From: Euglena gracilis | Lineage: Eukaryota; Euglenida; Euglenophyceae; Euglenales | Direction: 5' to 3' | Length of the DNA: 64,000 nt | NCBI GenBank assembly: GCA_039621445.1 | Contig: CP154955.1 | Span: 47,786,086-47,850,085, forward strand | Shown: positions 23,491-35,206 of the stretch, one piece after another | How the letters are laid out: every line of letters starts with the position of its first letter | Numbering within the stretch: position 1 is the first letter of the stretch | Notes under the pieces: model-generated | Told to the model about the DNA's origin: nothing | What the model saw: the letters and a program-made list of their open reading frames with translations, nothing else | Databases searched by the model: none | Position numbers and translations under genes: made by a program

Positions 23491-23697
23491 CTCCAGCCCA
23501 TGGCCTTGGCTGGTGGTGCTGCCCTCGGAGTACACCGCCACGTAGAGGCCGCCTTTCACCGGCGCCGACACGACGAACGACGCCGGGCGGTCATTGAGGG
23601 AACCGCCGACGCTGTCGGTGCGGTCGATCGGGCTCACGGGCGCACACACAAAGCCCCTCAGCAACTTGGCCTTGGCTTCACCGTTATTCAGCAGAAT
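23491..23697 (-). CDS. Candidate exon of giant gene, non-repetitive domain
   Basis: The acceptor CACTCTAG precedes ILLNNGEAKAKLLRGFVCAP and continues to FVVSAPVKGGLYVAVYSEG, STTSQGHGLE, ending GAG before GTGGCC. That gives 207 nt, phase 0 at both ends. Alternative donors lie a few codons on (AAA|GTCATG). Codon use is clearly coding-like (about 80% G/C at third positions) against repeat DNA on both sides. The alternating hydrophobic pattern (FVVSAPV, LYVAVYS) suggests beta strands. I do not recognise the family. Confidence 0.65.
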
Positions 23698-24198
23698 CTA
23701 GAGTGGGATTTTGAGGCAGAAAAAGGGCATTTGGTTTGATGCCAAACTGTTACAGAATGTTAAAATGTGAGGAGGGTTTTGTTATTCCATGCCGGCTGCG
23801 CTGTTTCTGTTACCGCTTCCTACAAGGGGGCATTTTTATTTTGTCAGCAAATCAAACCCACCCACCTTTTTGGATATCGACCCACAACTGCCACCACACG
23901 TAACCACACATGTAAGTTTTAACAACCCCCGGGATCACTGTTTTTCGGAAAACCAGTCAGTCCCCCCTTTCTTTCAGGGTTTAGGGTTGGACAGTGACAG
24001 TGACTAGGCGGGCGAAACTGGGGCCAAAGAAGGCGGTGGGTAATTTGTGTGTCAAAAAAAAATGGTCACATGGCGGAAACTGCAAATTTCTCCGGGGGGC
24101 GCCTGCAAAAAAAGGGAGAACGCCCAATGATGATGCCCCGGATGTCTCCCCCCCCCCCAAATCGTCGCAAATCCCCGGGGCACCGCTGTGGGTCGTCT
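23698..24198. other. No gene seen
   Basis: Intron-like sequence with a short G/C-run repeat at 24090-24190. Confidence 0.45.
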
Positions 24199-24880
24199 TA
24201 GGCGGCCGATTTCGCACTTAAGGGTTTTTCCTTTGAAATGGGCGCATTTGCGCAAATGCGCAAATTTTACGAAATTCCTGGGACCCTGTACCCTGACACC
24301 CGGAACACAATTTATGAGCTATGACACCCCTACGAGACTTCAAAACGGTGCTGAAGTGCTGGCTGAACTGGCTGTGAGACTGCCACCACCGGTAAAAACA
24401 CACCGAGCCTCACTAGATCACAACACCACAGAGGGACAGACTACGTTCCCCAGCGATCACGCAACTGATGTGTGTTTGTGGGCGCATTTGCGCAAATAAA
24501 ACGTAAAACCAATGATGATAAAATGACGTGTTTGTGGGCGCAAATGCGCCCATAAACAAATTTTTGGTGCGCGCATTTGCGCAAATGCGCGCACCAACAT
24601 GTTTATGTTTATTTGCGCAAATGCGCCCACAAACATGCATTTTTACTTTCTATGTTAAAAGATACCAATGAGGACCATGACCCTACGAGGTTTAAAAACC
24701 TGATGGACTTGTTGGTGCGCGCAATTGCGCAAATAAACACAATTACGTTTGTTTGCGCATTTGCGCAAATGCGCGCACAAAAATTTAATAAACCGCTTCA
24801 AAATGATGTATTTGAGCTAGCCTTAACGAACACAAACAAAGCTGTGTTTACTTGCGCAAATGTGCGCACCAACGCACATG
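24199..24880. repeat. GCGCATTTGCGC palindrome cluster
   Basis: Begins GGCGGCCGATTTCGCACTTAAG-like sequence related to the start of repeat C. Within 650 bp there are at least eight words such as GCGCATTTGCGCAAATGCGC or TTTGCGCAAATGCGC. Similar GTGCGCATTTGC words occur in repeat C copies at 7.6-7.8, 13.0 and 46.2 kb, suggesting one element superfamily. Confidence 0.7.
24564..24597. repeat. Perfect 34-bp palindrome
   Basis: The sequence centred on TTTGCGCAAA is its own reverse complement over 34 bases, from TTGGTGCGCGC to GCGCGCACCAA, with no spacer. Confidence 0.9.
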
Positions 24881-24994
24881 ATTTGTGTGATACCATCTTC
24901 TGCTCCGTGACAGCTGGCGAACGAAATTCCTCACGCCAACCATTGAGTTGCACCACGATTATGTGGTGGTGAAATGAAAGGTCGTGGCCCCGTG

Positions 24995-25077
24995 GCCAGG
25001 ATGATCTGCCGCACCGGGGCTGAGGTGAGGCCGGCCGGCGGGGCCAGGGCGGGGGAGAGCCGCCACTCCGGGCGCGC
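24995..25077 (-). CDS. Candidate exon of giant gene
   Basis: After an acceptor-like CCGGGGGGCAG, a frame with about 95% G/C third positions reads RPEWRLSPALAPPAGLTSA followed by PVRQIILATG. Composition drops to background just after ACGGGG. No GT donor sits at that drop, so the 3' boundary is uncertain. The product is not recognised. Confidence 0.4.
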
Positions 25078-25289
25078 TGCCCCCCGGCAGCAACGGTTCC
25101 CGGTCGGATGCGTTCTCCCCCCGGCGGTGTATTGTTCTCAGCGCTGAACTGCGGGATGAACCAGCATTGCGGGTTTGCCATAGTCACCATACAAGTGAAC
25201 AGAATAGCGGATAGAACCGTAAGTATAAGGCAGCCTCACTCTCCCTGGCCCTCCCCCCCGGGGGAGGGGGGCAATTAGGGGGTCCGCGT

Positions 25290-25432
25290 AAAATTTTGTG
25301 TTATTGAATGAATAGGGTTAGGAGCTAGGCATAACTGTAGGCCTAACTGATAGATTGGTGTTAGGTGTAAAGTCAGGCCTAAAGCTAGGCCAAAATCCTG
25401 ACCCTAACCCTATTCCATCAATAATGCAAAAA
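25290..25432. mobile_element. Short inverted-repeat element with GAATAGGGTTAGG arms
   Basis: The arms 25301-25322 and 25403-25424 match in inverted orientation at 20 of 22 positions; shared words are TTATTGA and GAATAGGGTTAGG. The interior holds GTTAGGTGTAAAGTCAGGCC and AAAGCTAGGCC, also found at 36990-37030. The telomere-like CCCTAACCC word is simply the arm of this element. Confidence 0.65.
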
Positions 25433-27244
25433 CATTTTTGGACCTCCCCCCCGGTCGCTCAACATGGCCCCACTGAGACCAAGGAGAGTGAGGCTGCCAA
25501 GTAAAAATTTCGAACATTGAAAATTGAGATGATGGTGCAGTAGAAAACCAAATGAAAAAAAGTTTTGCATCTGGGATGGCAAGAGCAAAGTTAGCAAGAG
25601 GTCCACCCAGCCAGCAGTACCTAGCAGGTCTGCGGATTTCCCCCGGGAAGTTCGATTGGGGAAAAAACTTCACCACCGCGATCCGTGACCGCTTGGGTTG
25701 CCTTCTTCTTTTCTGTTGTGCAGCCCACTGGAGCGCATTGCTTTGGGGTATTTGGGTCAAGGTTGATCCTTCCGACTTGTTGCCGCGGGGTCAGACATGA
25801 CCTGCAGCCCCTCATCGGTAGCGTCCCCACCACCAAAACGGTGAATGACCAAAATCGCCGCGTATTGACCCAACGCAAAGCCCCCCCCCCCAAAATCCTG
25901 CTCTCCAAGTTTGGCGGTCCCGAGGACCCACCTCGGGTCAGTCCAGGCTCCCCTTGGCAGTAATGGCTGCATAAGAAAACCTTGCATGCGCCCTCCAGAA
26001 CTCCCTGGACTATATCCCGGGGGGGGGGGGGGGCACCGGTGCGCTGGGAGGTTGGGCCATCATTGGTCCCCAAAAAAAATATGCCACTCCCCAACTCATT
26101 GGTTCTTGTGACTTCTGACAAGTTGAGCAAGGAAACATGGGGGTCATTGCTGTGCCCAAATCCACCCTAACCTTCAGGCGGAAATCTCAGTTGCCATTCA
26201 GGCCCATGTAGGTTTGAATAGCCATTCAGGCCCCTTCGGCCTGGATTTGCCTGATCTCAGAGAATCCAGGCTAACCTTGCCAGGTAACATGCCACAAATA
26301 AACCGCGCTCCTGGCACTCAAATCGCCCAGGGTGTGGTGTCCCCACATGCCATGGGAAGGGGGTAAACATGAATTGGGGGATCGACCACATTGGTATGAC
26401 GAGGGAGTTCCCCAACCTCGTCATGCAAACTTAGTATGTTACCGGGGCCATAGATTCACTTAGGGGATGGGCACTTTTTCCCAAACCCACCCACTTTTTT
26501 CGAAAACCCACCCACCCACGACCCCCCAAACCAAAGGTACAAAAAAAGGTAGGTCACGTGAGAGAAAAAAGGAGTCTTTGTGCATGTACCAACAGTTTTC
26601 CACAATTTATGGTTAATTTATGGTTTTCAATGCAAAAATGTAAGCAATGCCCCCCCCCCAAAGGATAAACTGTCTGCATTTTACCAACTGCAGAAATACC
26701 AGCCACATATATGTTTATTTGGAGAAGGGGTACTTTAGATGTGGTTGATAGACAAATGGCGGGGGAGAACCAACTGAGAGCTTGAATCAACGTGTCCTTC
26801 TGCAGAAGAGTCATAGGCTATTGGTTACAATCCTAAATCATGTCCAGAACCACGGGATTAATGGACGAGGAGGAAATGTGTGGGGGACCAATAATTTCCA
26901 AACAGACAAATATGTAACAGAGGAGAAAAGCGTCAATTCTAATAAAGTTTGAAAAAATCATAGATACAGCATCCGGTCCACAAAAAAATACCAACATGTA
27001 GTTTAATATGGCATAACTACGCCAATAGGCAACACAACCAGCCCCCCCCCCAGCGGGGATGGTCCGGTTTCGCTCCGCCCTGGGAGGCGTCAGCCCCAAG
27101 TCCCAGACAGTGACCACGAGGGGGTCGCACAGGGACACAATCAGGCTTGCTGTGCCGCCACCCCATGAACCCCTTCTCCCTCCTCATATCAGGGGAAATT
27201 GATTTCTGCGACCCTCCACTCCCTCTTGGATAAAACGTCCCATA
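25433..27244. other. No gene; one MITE end at 26455
   Basis: I see no gene. CATAGATTCACTTAGGG at about 26451 is the left end of the CATAGATTCACTTA MITE family (compare 49821); the other end is not found. Confidence 0.5.
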
Positions 27245-27337
27245 TAAATAATATATATATGTATATATATGTATATTTATATATGTATATATGTATATAT
27301 ACATATATATGTATATGTGGATATACATATATATGTA

Positions 27338-27370
<33 letters not shown>

Positions 27371-27372
27371 TG
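27245..27372. repeat. (ATATGT/ATATAC)n microsatellite
   Basis: About 128 bp of alternating TA with periodic G or C (ATATATGTATAT). Open frames of repeated YIYIYM are artefacts. Confidence 0.95.
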
Positions 27373-29097
27373 TTCCAAAGGTTGCTGAAATGTATCAGAA
27401 GCAATGTCTAAAGAACAAAAACTGGCAGCTTAGACTTATGGGATCATATTTTTGGGATAGGGTCAGGGTCACCATTTTAGGCCAAAATCCAAGCAAAAAT
27501 ATTTTTTCGACTCAAATTGACAAAATTTAGGTCTAACGTTAACGTTAAGTGTAACTTCAAGCCTAAATAGAGCAAAAAAATTGTGACCCTAAAACGTGAC
27601 CCCGAAATCGTGACCCCAAAATCGTTACCCAAAAACGACCAAAATCGTCACCCTGACCATATCCCAAAAAATATCAACATTTAGTCTGTGGGGCGGGTCC
27701 CCGCAAATGTGCGGCGGCACAAAAAATTTTCGGTCAGACATTGCAGCCACCCAAAAGGCCCCCAAAAGACATAAAAAAAGTATCTCGAACGCGACATCTG
27801 AAAAGTAATGCAATCCACATCTGACAGGGATGCCCGGTCCCAAAGTGGCTCACCCCAGAGTCATGGAAAAAAAAAAACAACCGCCTGGACACAATGGCCT
27901 TCTGCACTCCAGTCCCGTAGCAGTTCATGAACTTTGCAGGAACATCACCCTGTGATGGGGATGAGGGGTGGGCGAGCGAACCTTTCCAAGAGTAGAATTA
28001 AAAGAAAGTTCAAATTACGGAACCAATTGACTGCCGAAATTTCGGTTCCACGACTGTACAAGCTGGAAAATAAATCATTTGATTTAATCATGTGGTCTAC
28101 TCTGTTTATCACTTGATTTCTTATTCACTTAATTGTTCAATAGAATCTAAATGAAAACCCAAAGACAGCTCTAATTACAGGCCTAAAATGGCGAAAATCC
28201 ACATATTTTGGCCCAAATCCAAAACAAATTGCAGTCCCCCCTCAGGGGGGGGGACAAAGGGCAGGAGTCAGGATTCAGGGTTTGGATTGGCGTCAGGGTT
28301 GGGGAACATGGTTATGGTCAGCTTTAGGGAACATTAGGCCTAAATTTAGACCTATGTTTGGCTTGAATTTAGGCCCAATTCCGGCATAACCTCCGAACTT
28401 TTCCAAACCCCAACCTTGATCGCTTTCTTAATGGCAGTTGTAACCCTAACTATATTCGCAAGAAAACAGAATACTGCAAAAAGAAATGAAGCAGAAACCC
28501 CATCAGCTTGCGTTTAAGGAAATGGACCCCATTTAATTACTGCCACCCCCCAGGGCGGGAGGTAATTAGAAGCACCCTTTAAAGTCTGGTTACAAAACCG
28601 AAGATTTGGAATTCACTCAAAAAAAGCACCGAAAATGTAATTCCTGCCCGAGTTTTTATTTTGGATCCATTAATGTTTTTATTGGGTAATCTCATCAAAT
28701 TGGGAGGGCCCTCGGAGTTTGCTTGATTTAATTGTGAGGCTGAACATCCCCCCTCTGTCCATGTTTCAAACGGCGAAATTCATTTCAAAAAAACAATTTC
28801 GAGTGTTTTGTAAAAAAAACTGAAAATTTTGTTTCCAGCGTTTTGAAAAACACTGGAAACAAAAACCGTCCCAGATGTGTGTCGTTGGCACAGAAAGTGT
28901 GAATGGTATGTTGCGCAGTGCATTTTTCAGCTTCCGCTGGAAAAAGGAAAAAGTTCGCTGGACTCTCCCCACTGGGGACGGGGGTCCAGGAAGGTTCAGT
29001 TTTAATATTTTTAATGTTTTTTTTTAATTTGGAAGAAATCCCCGGGTCCCCCGGTCCGGCCCGCAAGTCCCCATCAAAACCGGAACCCACCCCCCCC
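27373..29097. other. No gene; intron-like sequence
   Basis: Mostly low-complexity sequence with repeated GTCAGGGT, CCTAAATTTAGGCC and CGTGACCCCAAAATCG words. Near 28525 and 28560 are TTTAATTAC and GGTAATTA words flanking CCCAGGGCGGG. No gene is seen. Confidence 0.45.
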
Positions 29098-29216
29098 AGC
29101 GGCACACACCGCAGCGGCGCCCACTGCGGTGGGGACGGCCTGCGGGCACTCGGCCACCTGCGGGACGACCGACGTGTTGCAGCGGAACCCGTTCACCAGG
29201 ACGGGGGTCGGGGCCG
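29098..29216 (-). CDS. Candidate exon of giant gene, Cys-containing
   Basis: The minus frame reads PAPTPVLVNGFRCNTSVV, then PQVAECPQAVPTAVGAAAV and C, with nearly all third positions G/C. Exact splice sites are ambiguous: an acceptor at GTGAAG (phase 1) or CCCGCAG (phase 0), and several GT choices at the 3' end. The spaced cysteines suggest an extracellular disulphide-bonded segment. The family is not recognised. Confidence 0.4.
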
Positions 29217-29820
29217 GGGCTTCACTTCGGACCAGCCCCGGGATTAGGATTAGGATTAGAAGCGCCCCACATTCCTGCCATGCCCAAGGTCGACAGGGCC
29301 GCTATGGCCCTGCCTCCGAGGGGCCTACCCGTGGCCTGGACCACACTCTGTGGGGGGGGGGCTGCCGCTGGGGAGGGTGGGGCGGGACAGGGGCTGACCA
29401 GCCCCGGGGGGGTCTGCCTGGTGGGGGTAAGCCTTGCCGGTGAGACTCGGGCAGGGAATAATCCGTCCGCACGAAAAAAAAAATTTTGACCTGAAAGTTG
29501 GAGATCTGAGGGGAAAAGAGGTGCAGGCACACCACCATCTCTCAGTACACAGCTTTCATATCAGAAAATTTTTTAAAAAATAATATACCTCAAAATTAGG
29601 AACGTCCCTGAAGTTTTATCATATTAGGCATGCAGGCCAAGGATTGTCAAAAAGTTAGTCACAAGGGTCTTAGGTCGGGTCACGGGGGTGCCACAGTCAC
29701 GGGGAGGGGGGCAAGGGGTGTTTGGGCTGCTGAACCCCTCCCCCCCACCCACCTGAACACCCACAGGGGTCCCGGATGCTGTTCAGCGCTGGGGATGGGG
29801 CCACTGAGGGGAAGTGAAAC

Positions 29821-29888
29821 GCTGGTCGTGACGTCGGTGGCGAGGACCTGGCGCTCCTCGGCCGTGAAGCTTGGGCGCAGGGCGGCCA
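29821..29888 (-). CDS. Candidate exon after the Ser/Pro array
   Basis: The acceptor CACAGCAG leads in phase 1, exactly matching the phase of the last Ser/Pro exon (31517-31567). The frame reads AALRPSFTAEERQVL and ends VTTS before GTTTCAC, 68 nt, leaving phase 0. Alternative GT sites (CAG|GTCCTC, GAC|GTCACG) are also phase 0. Third positions are mostly G/C. It is the first non-repetitive protein after the stalk. The family is not recognised. Confidence 0.5.
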
Positions 29889-31078
29889 CTGCTGTGCGGG
29901 GCGGCCGTAATTTCTACGAAACCCCGGGGTCACTTCCACGCTTCCGAAAACCAGTCGGTCGCTGTCCTTGTTTCTTTTGGAAAACGAGTCAGAAACTACC
30001 CCCGAAGGTGCTAAATGAGGGCGGAGGGGGTGGGGGTGGTCCCAGACCCCACTTCCCGTGGGGGGGGGGGGGCGGAAGTGCCCAAAATCGCGTTTTCAGT
30101 TTTTTGGGTTTTGCACAAAGTTGACAAACAGAGTTGATAAAAACATAAGCCTGCTGGTGCGAAGCGCCGGGGATATGCTTTGGGTCCCGAGGGGGGTCCC
30201 CGGATCCCCATCGGCCCTGGGGGGGGGGGGCTGGACCCCTAGGGGGGGAGGGGGGTTGGGCCCCTTCCCCTCCCCCTGTACAAAACACCCAACTTAAAAC
30301 TCTTAGCACTTGCTCACTCAGTGCCCTGATGCCCTGACCCTCTTCTGGGGGGGGGGGGGGGGCTCGAATCCAAGGGAAATTGACCGCAACGTAAAAAGAA
30401 GTTAAAAAGGTTGAAGTTTTTTTGGTAGCCATAGGTGCTGGGTTACTTTGGTAAGTATTTCCCCCTCCGGGGGGGTCTGGGTCAAAAGACAGTCACTCTG
30501 AAAAAAAAGCCAGTCATCCAACGCTGGGGGGGGAGGGGGTCGGCCAATGACTAAGCGATTGGATGGCGGGGCACAAAGCAGGTTGAGGGCGAGAAATGCA
30601 AACATGTTGCACAACATGAATAAAGGTGACTGGTAGTCATTTAATTACCCATAAAACTCACTCCCGCAACGTGCTGTCATTGCTTTAATTACTTTCAAAA
30701 AAATAGACAGCATGAAATAAATGGGCTGGATTGTAAGGAGATAATTCAACTAAGCAGTGTGAAGCACAACAGCAGGGTGCCGACCATGGTGGCCCAAAGG
30801 GACTTGGGACATGATATAAGCAATATTTCACCAGTCACTGCAAGAATGGAGTTAGTCCAACAAGACGAAAGCAATTTTTGGAAGTAAAAAATTCAAAGAA
30901 TAATAATAAGTGACCCTTGATGGGAATGGCAACCCTGGTTGTCACAGTGGATGCAGTGCGCGTCTTCAGGGCATCCAGCAGGACTGTGAGAGAATGGGAG
31001 GGATGCCACTGTGCGACTGTGCTGAGTAAAATGACTCGACCTTTTTGACCCACTGTTTCACCCGCCCCGATAAAAGAA
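29889..31078. other. No gene; intron-like repeat sequence
   Basis: G/C-run repeats fill 30000-30370. GGCTCGAATCCAAGGGAAATTGACC near 30360 is a word shared with 55.68 kb and 60.85 kb. AT-rich sequence follows. Confidence 0.45.
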
Positions 31079-31256
<178 letters not shown>

Positions 31257-31516
31257 CGTGTTTCCAACCAATTCAGAAATACATTGAGAATTGTGTGTTC
31301 ATGAAGCCCGAGTTAGAAGGAAATGTGTGTGCGGTGGCAAAAAATATTGGCCATGCCCACCCAGACAAGCAGCAAATGGAGTGATCGATAATTTCGAGCC
31401 TTGGCCATCATTTGGCCAGCGTTCGGCCTGTTTGGCCAGACGAGCCACCATGGTTGGCACACTGACAGTTGGGATTGTCGAGTGGATGCCCCCTTGTTCC
31501 ACCTAGCGGGGGGTAC

Positions 31517-31567
31517 CTGAGAGTTCGTTGGGCGATGCACTCGGGGATGGCGAAGCACTTGGCGAGT
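31517..31567 (-). CDS. Ser/Pro mini-exon 23 (51 nt)
   Basis: TAG acceptor, GTACCC donor, phase 1-1. Encodes SPSASPSPSASPNELS with junction residue Asp. It is shorter by three codons than the norm and the only one containing Asn-Glu-Leu. It is the last repeat exon in transcript order. Confidence 0.75.
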
Positions 31568-32264
31568 CTATGGAGAATGGGGAAGAGGTGGGGGCAGGAG
31601 CTTCCTGAAGGAGCTGGTGCTGCAAGCCGGCTGGAAAAGGGGTTTGGCTTGGATAAAGTTGGTGCAGGACCCCCCCCCCCCCCGAAGGGGGTGGGAGGAG
31701 GTGCCCAGCTGACAGATTGCTGGCCCAGGCCTGTGCACTGAAAACAGGCAAAAAAAAAAGCCCAAATCCAGCCGGGCTGGAAGGTTTCGGCCGAAATTCG
31801 GAGGTGAACACCAAAAAACCCTCACAGACGTCAGTTTTGGGGGCATTCAAAACATTGGGTTTCAAATAGTTTACGACGCTCGGCCAAAAATTGATGGGCC
31901 CAGCCTGGCCCCCAAGGGTTCGCAGTCTGGCTGGGAGCTGTTTTGGGGGGGGGGGTGCTGGGCGACTGGACCACTTCCAGGGCAGGGCCCCCTCTGGCTT
32001 CTCACCCTTCCAGGGTGGGCGGGGGGGGGGGGGTTGGTCACCCCCATCAGGCCCATGCAGTCGAGCCACTGTCTCACAATCTGTTTTGTGTCACTGTTCC
32101 CTGTGAGGGAGGCCTGCCTTTGCCCCCACCCAAGGCGTTTCTTCAGAAAACGTCTTTGGTGCCAAAAGCATGGCAGGAATCTTTGACATAAATCGGCGCC
32201 ACTGAGAATACAAGAAGGGGTGTCGCACCCTCCTGGTGGGGGTGGTGAGGACCCATGTGTTAAA

Positions 32265-32284
32265 AATATAATATATATATATAT

Positions 32285-32326
<42 letters not shown>

Positions 32327-32400
32327 TTATATATATAATATATATATAATATATATAATATATAATATATATATATAATAATTAAAATAAAAAAAATAAA
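32265..32400. repeat. (AT)n microsatellite
   Basis: About 110 bp of TA dinucleotides interrupted by AATAT steps, then A-rich sequence. It lies in the intron between mini-exons 22 and 23. Confidence 0.95.
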
Positions 32401-32526
32401 TGCAAATAAAAAATGAGATGTTGAAAAAACAAACACTTTCAGTGAGGACCATTCAAATGGACAATGGGGAACAGAAGAGAAAGGCCAGAATTTTGGGCCA
32501 GATGGACAAAAAAAAAACGAGGGCAC

Positions 32527-32577
32527 CTGAAGCAGGAGACGCACTCAGGGAAGGCGATGGCGACTCGGAGGGGGACT
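32527..32577 (-). CDS. Ser/Pro mini-exon 22 (51 nt)
   Basis: TTTGCAG acceptor, GTGCCC donor, phase 1-1. Encodes SPSESPSPSLSASPAS, junction residue Glu. Three codons are missing relative to 60-nt exons, keeping frame and phase. Confidence 0.75.
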
Positions 32578-33067
32578 CTGCAAACGTGGAGATGTGGGGA
32601 CAGTGAGAAAAGCAAAAAAAAAATGATGGAAAACAACACTTAATGGACCAGAATGGGCCGAGGGGCTGGATGGTTGAAAGGGAATCAAAGCAAAGAAGCT
32701 GTCTCACTGCACCGGGAGCTTTCCCTCAATCGTTGAGGGGGGTTTGGTTTGATGTTTGGCCCTCGCAACAAGGTTTCAAGCAGCCAACTGTGACATTTGG
32801 AAGAAAAAAAAGTTACCAATGTGCAGCCAATGGAAGCCTGAAAGTCGGATAAATAATTTGACAGATATATAAATAAATTGATAGATAAAAATTGATAGAT
32901 ATGCATTGGTGGACTGAAAAATGGAGGCAACGTATTTTGAACATTCCACCCCCAGCACAAACCGTAACTATAAGCATTCATCCGTCCGTCCGTTTCAATA
33001 AATTGGGCCCACGGTTCGGACTCCAAACGTCGCAGTGGGTTCCAGGGCGGCACAGGGGAGGGGACAC

Positions 33068-33127
33068 CTGACGGGCTGGGGGAGAGGGACGGGCTTGGCA
33101 GCGGTGTCGGGGACTCGGAGGGGCTCA
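33068..33127 (-). CDS. Ser/Pro mini-exon 21 (60 nt)
   Basis: CCCCCCAG acceptor, GTGTCCC donor, phase 1-1. Encodes SPSESPTPLPSPSLSPSPS, junction residue Val. The first Ser uses AGC, where most copies use TCN. The end of the CATAGATT MITE-like repeat lies only 9 bp upstream of the acceptor in transcript direction. Confidence 0.8.
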
Positions 33128-33136
33128 CTGGGGGGT

Positions 33137-33455
33137 CATAGATTAATGTCTTAATGACCGGGGGGGGGGGCACTTTTCCCGGGCCACCCACCCATTATTC
33201 TCGAAAACCCAGCCACCCACCCACCCACCCAAGACCCCCCCCCCCTGGGGTCAACCACCCAGCCACCCGCCCAAACGTCAGCCAAAATCGGCGAAAATGC
33301 TGAAGAATTTGGCCCTGCCCTCCGACCGGCCAAACCAAAGACCCATACTGCACCCCGACCCCGACCTCGGGGAGGTCTAGAGGTACCAACCAACCCACCC
33401 ACCCACTCTCAAAAAAACCCCCAGGAGTGTCACACAAACGTTATGCGAGTCTATG
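33137..33455. mobile_element. MITE of the CATAGATTCACTTA family, degenerate
   Basis: The left end CATAGATTAATGTCTTAATG and the right end GCGAGTCTATG are imperfect inverted repeats. The interior has the family features: G runs, CACTTTTCCCGGG, CCCACCCACCC and CTCGAAAACCCA. A target duplication is not clear. It abuts the acceptor side of mini-exon 21. Confidence 0.55.
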
Positions 33456-33939
33456 GGAGTGGTCCCCAAAGGAAATGGTCCCAGCAACGCCCGTCCTTCA
33501 ACATACATTGAAACCACATTGTGCCTCTGATCACACACACGACGCACAAACATTTTCTGGGCACCATTTGGTATTCCCGTCACAGTTCTTAAACATAGCA
33601 TCTTTGCCACAGACTCTGCAATATGCCTTTGTCCAGAGGCATACCACTGTCGAAATTGGACAGGGAAACGGTTCCTTTCCCCACTCACCAACCCTGGCCG
33701 GCTTGTCCCCCCACCGGGGACCCCCCGAGCCATCTGAAAACCGTTTAAAAAAATATACTTAAGAAAGTTAAAAAAAACTAAAAAAAAAAATTCAAATTCA
33801 ATTAAAAGAGTCCCAAAAATAAAAAAGAGAGAAAATATTCAACTTTATGAAGGATTAAAACAAAGGGGAAAAATGAAGCAGAAAAGAAAATAAAACTGCG
33901 TTCGGCACAAAAGAAAACAAACAGGTGAGATAGGCACAC

Positions 33940-33999
33940 CAGATGGGCTGTCGGAGGGGGAACCGCTGGGCGACGGCGTTGGAGATTCAGAGGGGGAGA
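33940..33999 (-). CDS. Ser/Pro mini-exon 20 (60 nt)
   Basis: CTCGCAG acceptor, GTGTGCC donor, phase 1-1. Encodes SPSESPTPSPSGSPSDSPS, junction residue Val, and ends in TCTG rather than the usual TCAG or TCGG. Confidence 0.85.
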
Positions 34000-34313
34000 C
34001 TGCGAGGTCGATGTGGGCAAAAAGCTGGCCGGCTGACATTGCAGGGAATGGCTCGTTTACCAGGAAACTGGGAACGATGGAGTGTTGTTTTCTTGGGAGA
34101 CCCTGAAGTGGCCCCTGGGGTGGGATCCTGTTTCAGGAAGTTGCACTAGAGATGGGATGTGGGTCCCAATAGGCAGCCCGAGGGTGGGTAGGATTTTGGA
34201 ACGGTTAGTATGCCAGGGCCGTACTGACTGCACTGTGATGAATTGCTTGAAATTTTTTCCATTGGTTGTGGGTGTGGGGAACCCAACACAGAAACCAGCA
34301 GAGCGGGTCAGAC

Positions 34314-34373
34314 CCGATGCGCTCGCGGACGGGGACTCGCTGCCGGACGGCGATGGCGACAATGAGGGGGAAC
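34314..34373 (-). CDS. Ser/Pro mini-exon 19 (60 nt)
   Basis: CGCCGCAG acceptor, GTCTGACC donor, phase 1-1. Encodes SPSLSPSPSGSESPSASAS, junction residue Gly. The intron to mini-exon 20 is only about 314 bp. Confidence 0.85.
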
Positions 34374-35206
34374 CTGCGGCGGTCGGGAACTGGTGCTGGC
34401 TGGGAGCCGCTCTGTGTCGTGCTTCGGACTTCGTGGCTCGTGCTTTCTTCGCCACCCCTCACCCCAGCCACCAGGTGAAGCATTTGAAGAGGGGGTGCCA
34501 TTCCTTCAACTCAGGGTTGGGTTCCAGTGAGATTAAACCTGAGCTTAGATTTAGGTTAGCCAGCAGTCCTACAGTCAAAGCTCTTGGTCACCAGGGGTGT
34601 CTCTGGCCGGCCCAATACTGATGATAATTACGGATGGCTTCTTGAGAACCATGGAGAAGCAAAAGGTTCAAACGGGGATAGTGTGGATAACCACTGGAAA
34701 TATAATTGCAGCAAGGTTCTTAAGCCCCCCCCCCAGGTCCCTTAGAATCTCCTGGGGGGGGGGGGGGACGGGGACGTATGGCAGTTCCCAGGTCCGACGT
34801 TCTGGTTTTTGGTCCGATTTGCCTGGGAAGCGCACCGGATCCAGGGGAAATCCATCGGATTTGGGGAGGGTTCACACCTAATTAAAGGAATTGGGTTAGG
34901 GTTGGGCCAGGATTGGCACGCCAAAAGTTGGCCCGTTTAGGGAAAACGTCAGGCTGGAAGCTAGTGTCCCCATTTCGGCAGATTTTGACAGTTTTAGGGC
35001 GTCAGTTCGCCGCAAATTTGGCCTAACTTTTCCCTAAATTTACTGAAAAATTCGAAGCGGAAATATGAGGGGCTGGTCGTTTTAACCCTTTCCCCCAAAA
35101 AAATAACCCGAAACTTTCCGAAACAAAAGTTGGACCTGGGTGCCACACCCCTCTGCTTGGAGGTCAAAAAACCCTCCAGGGAGGTCCTTAAGAATTCCTG
35201 CTGCCA
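34374..35206. other. Intron sequence, no gene
   Basis: Part of the 3.5-kb intron between mini-exons 18 and 19. Nothing is recognised beyond short G/C runs near 34730-34770. Confidence 0.5.
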
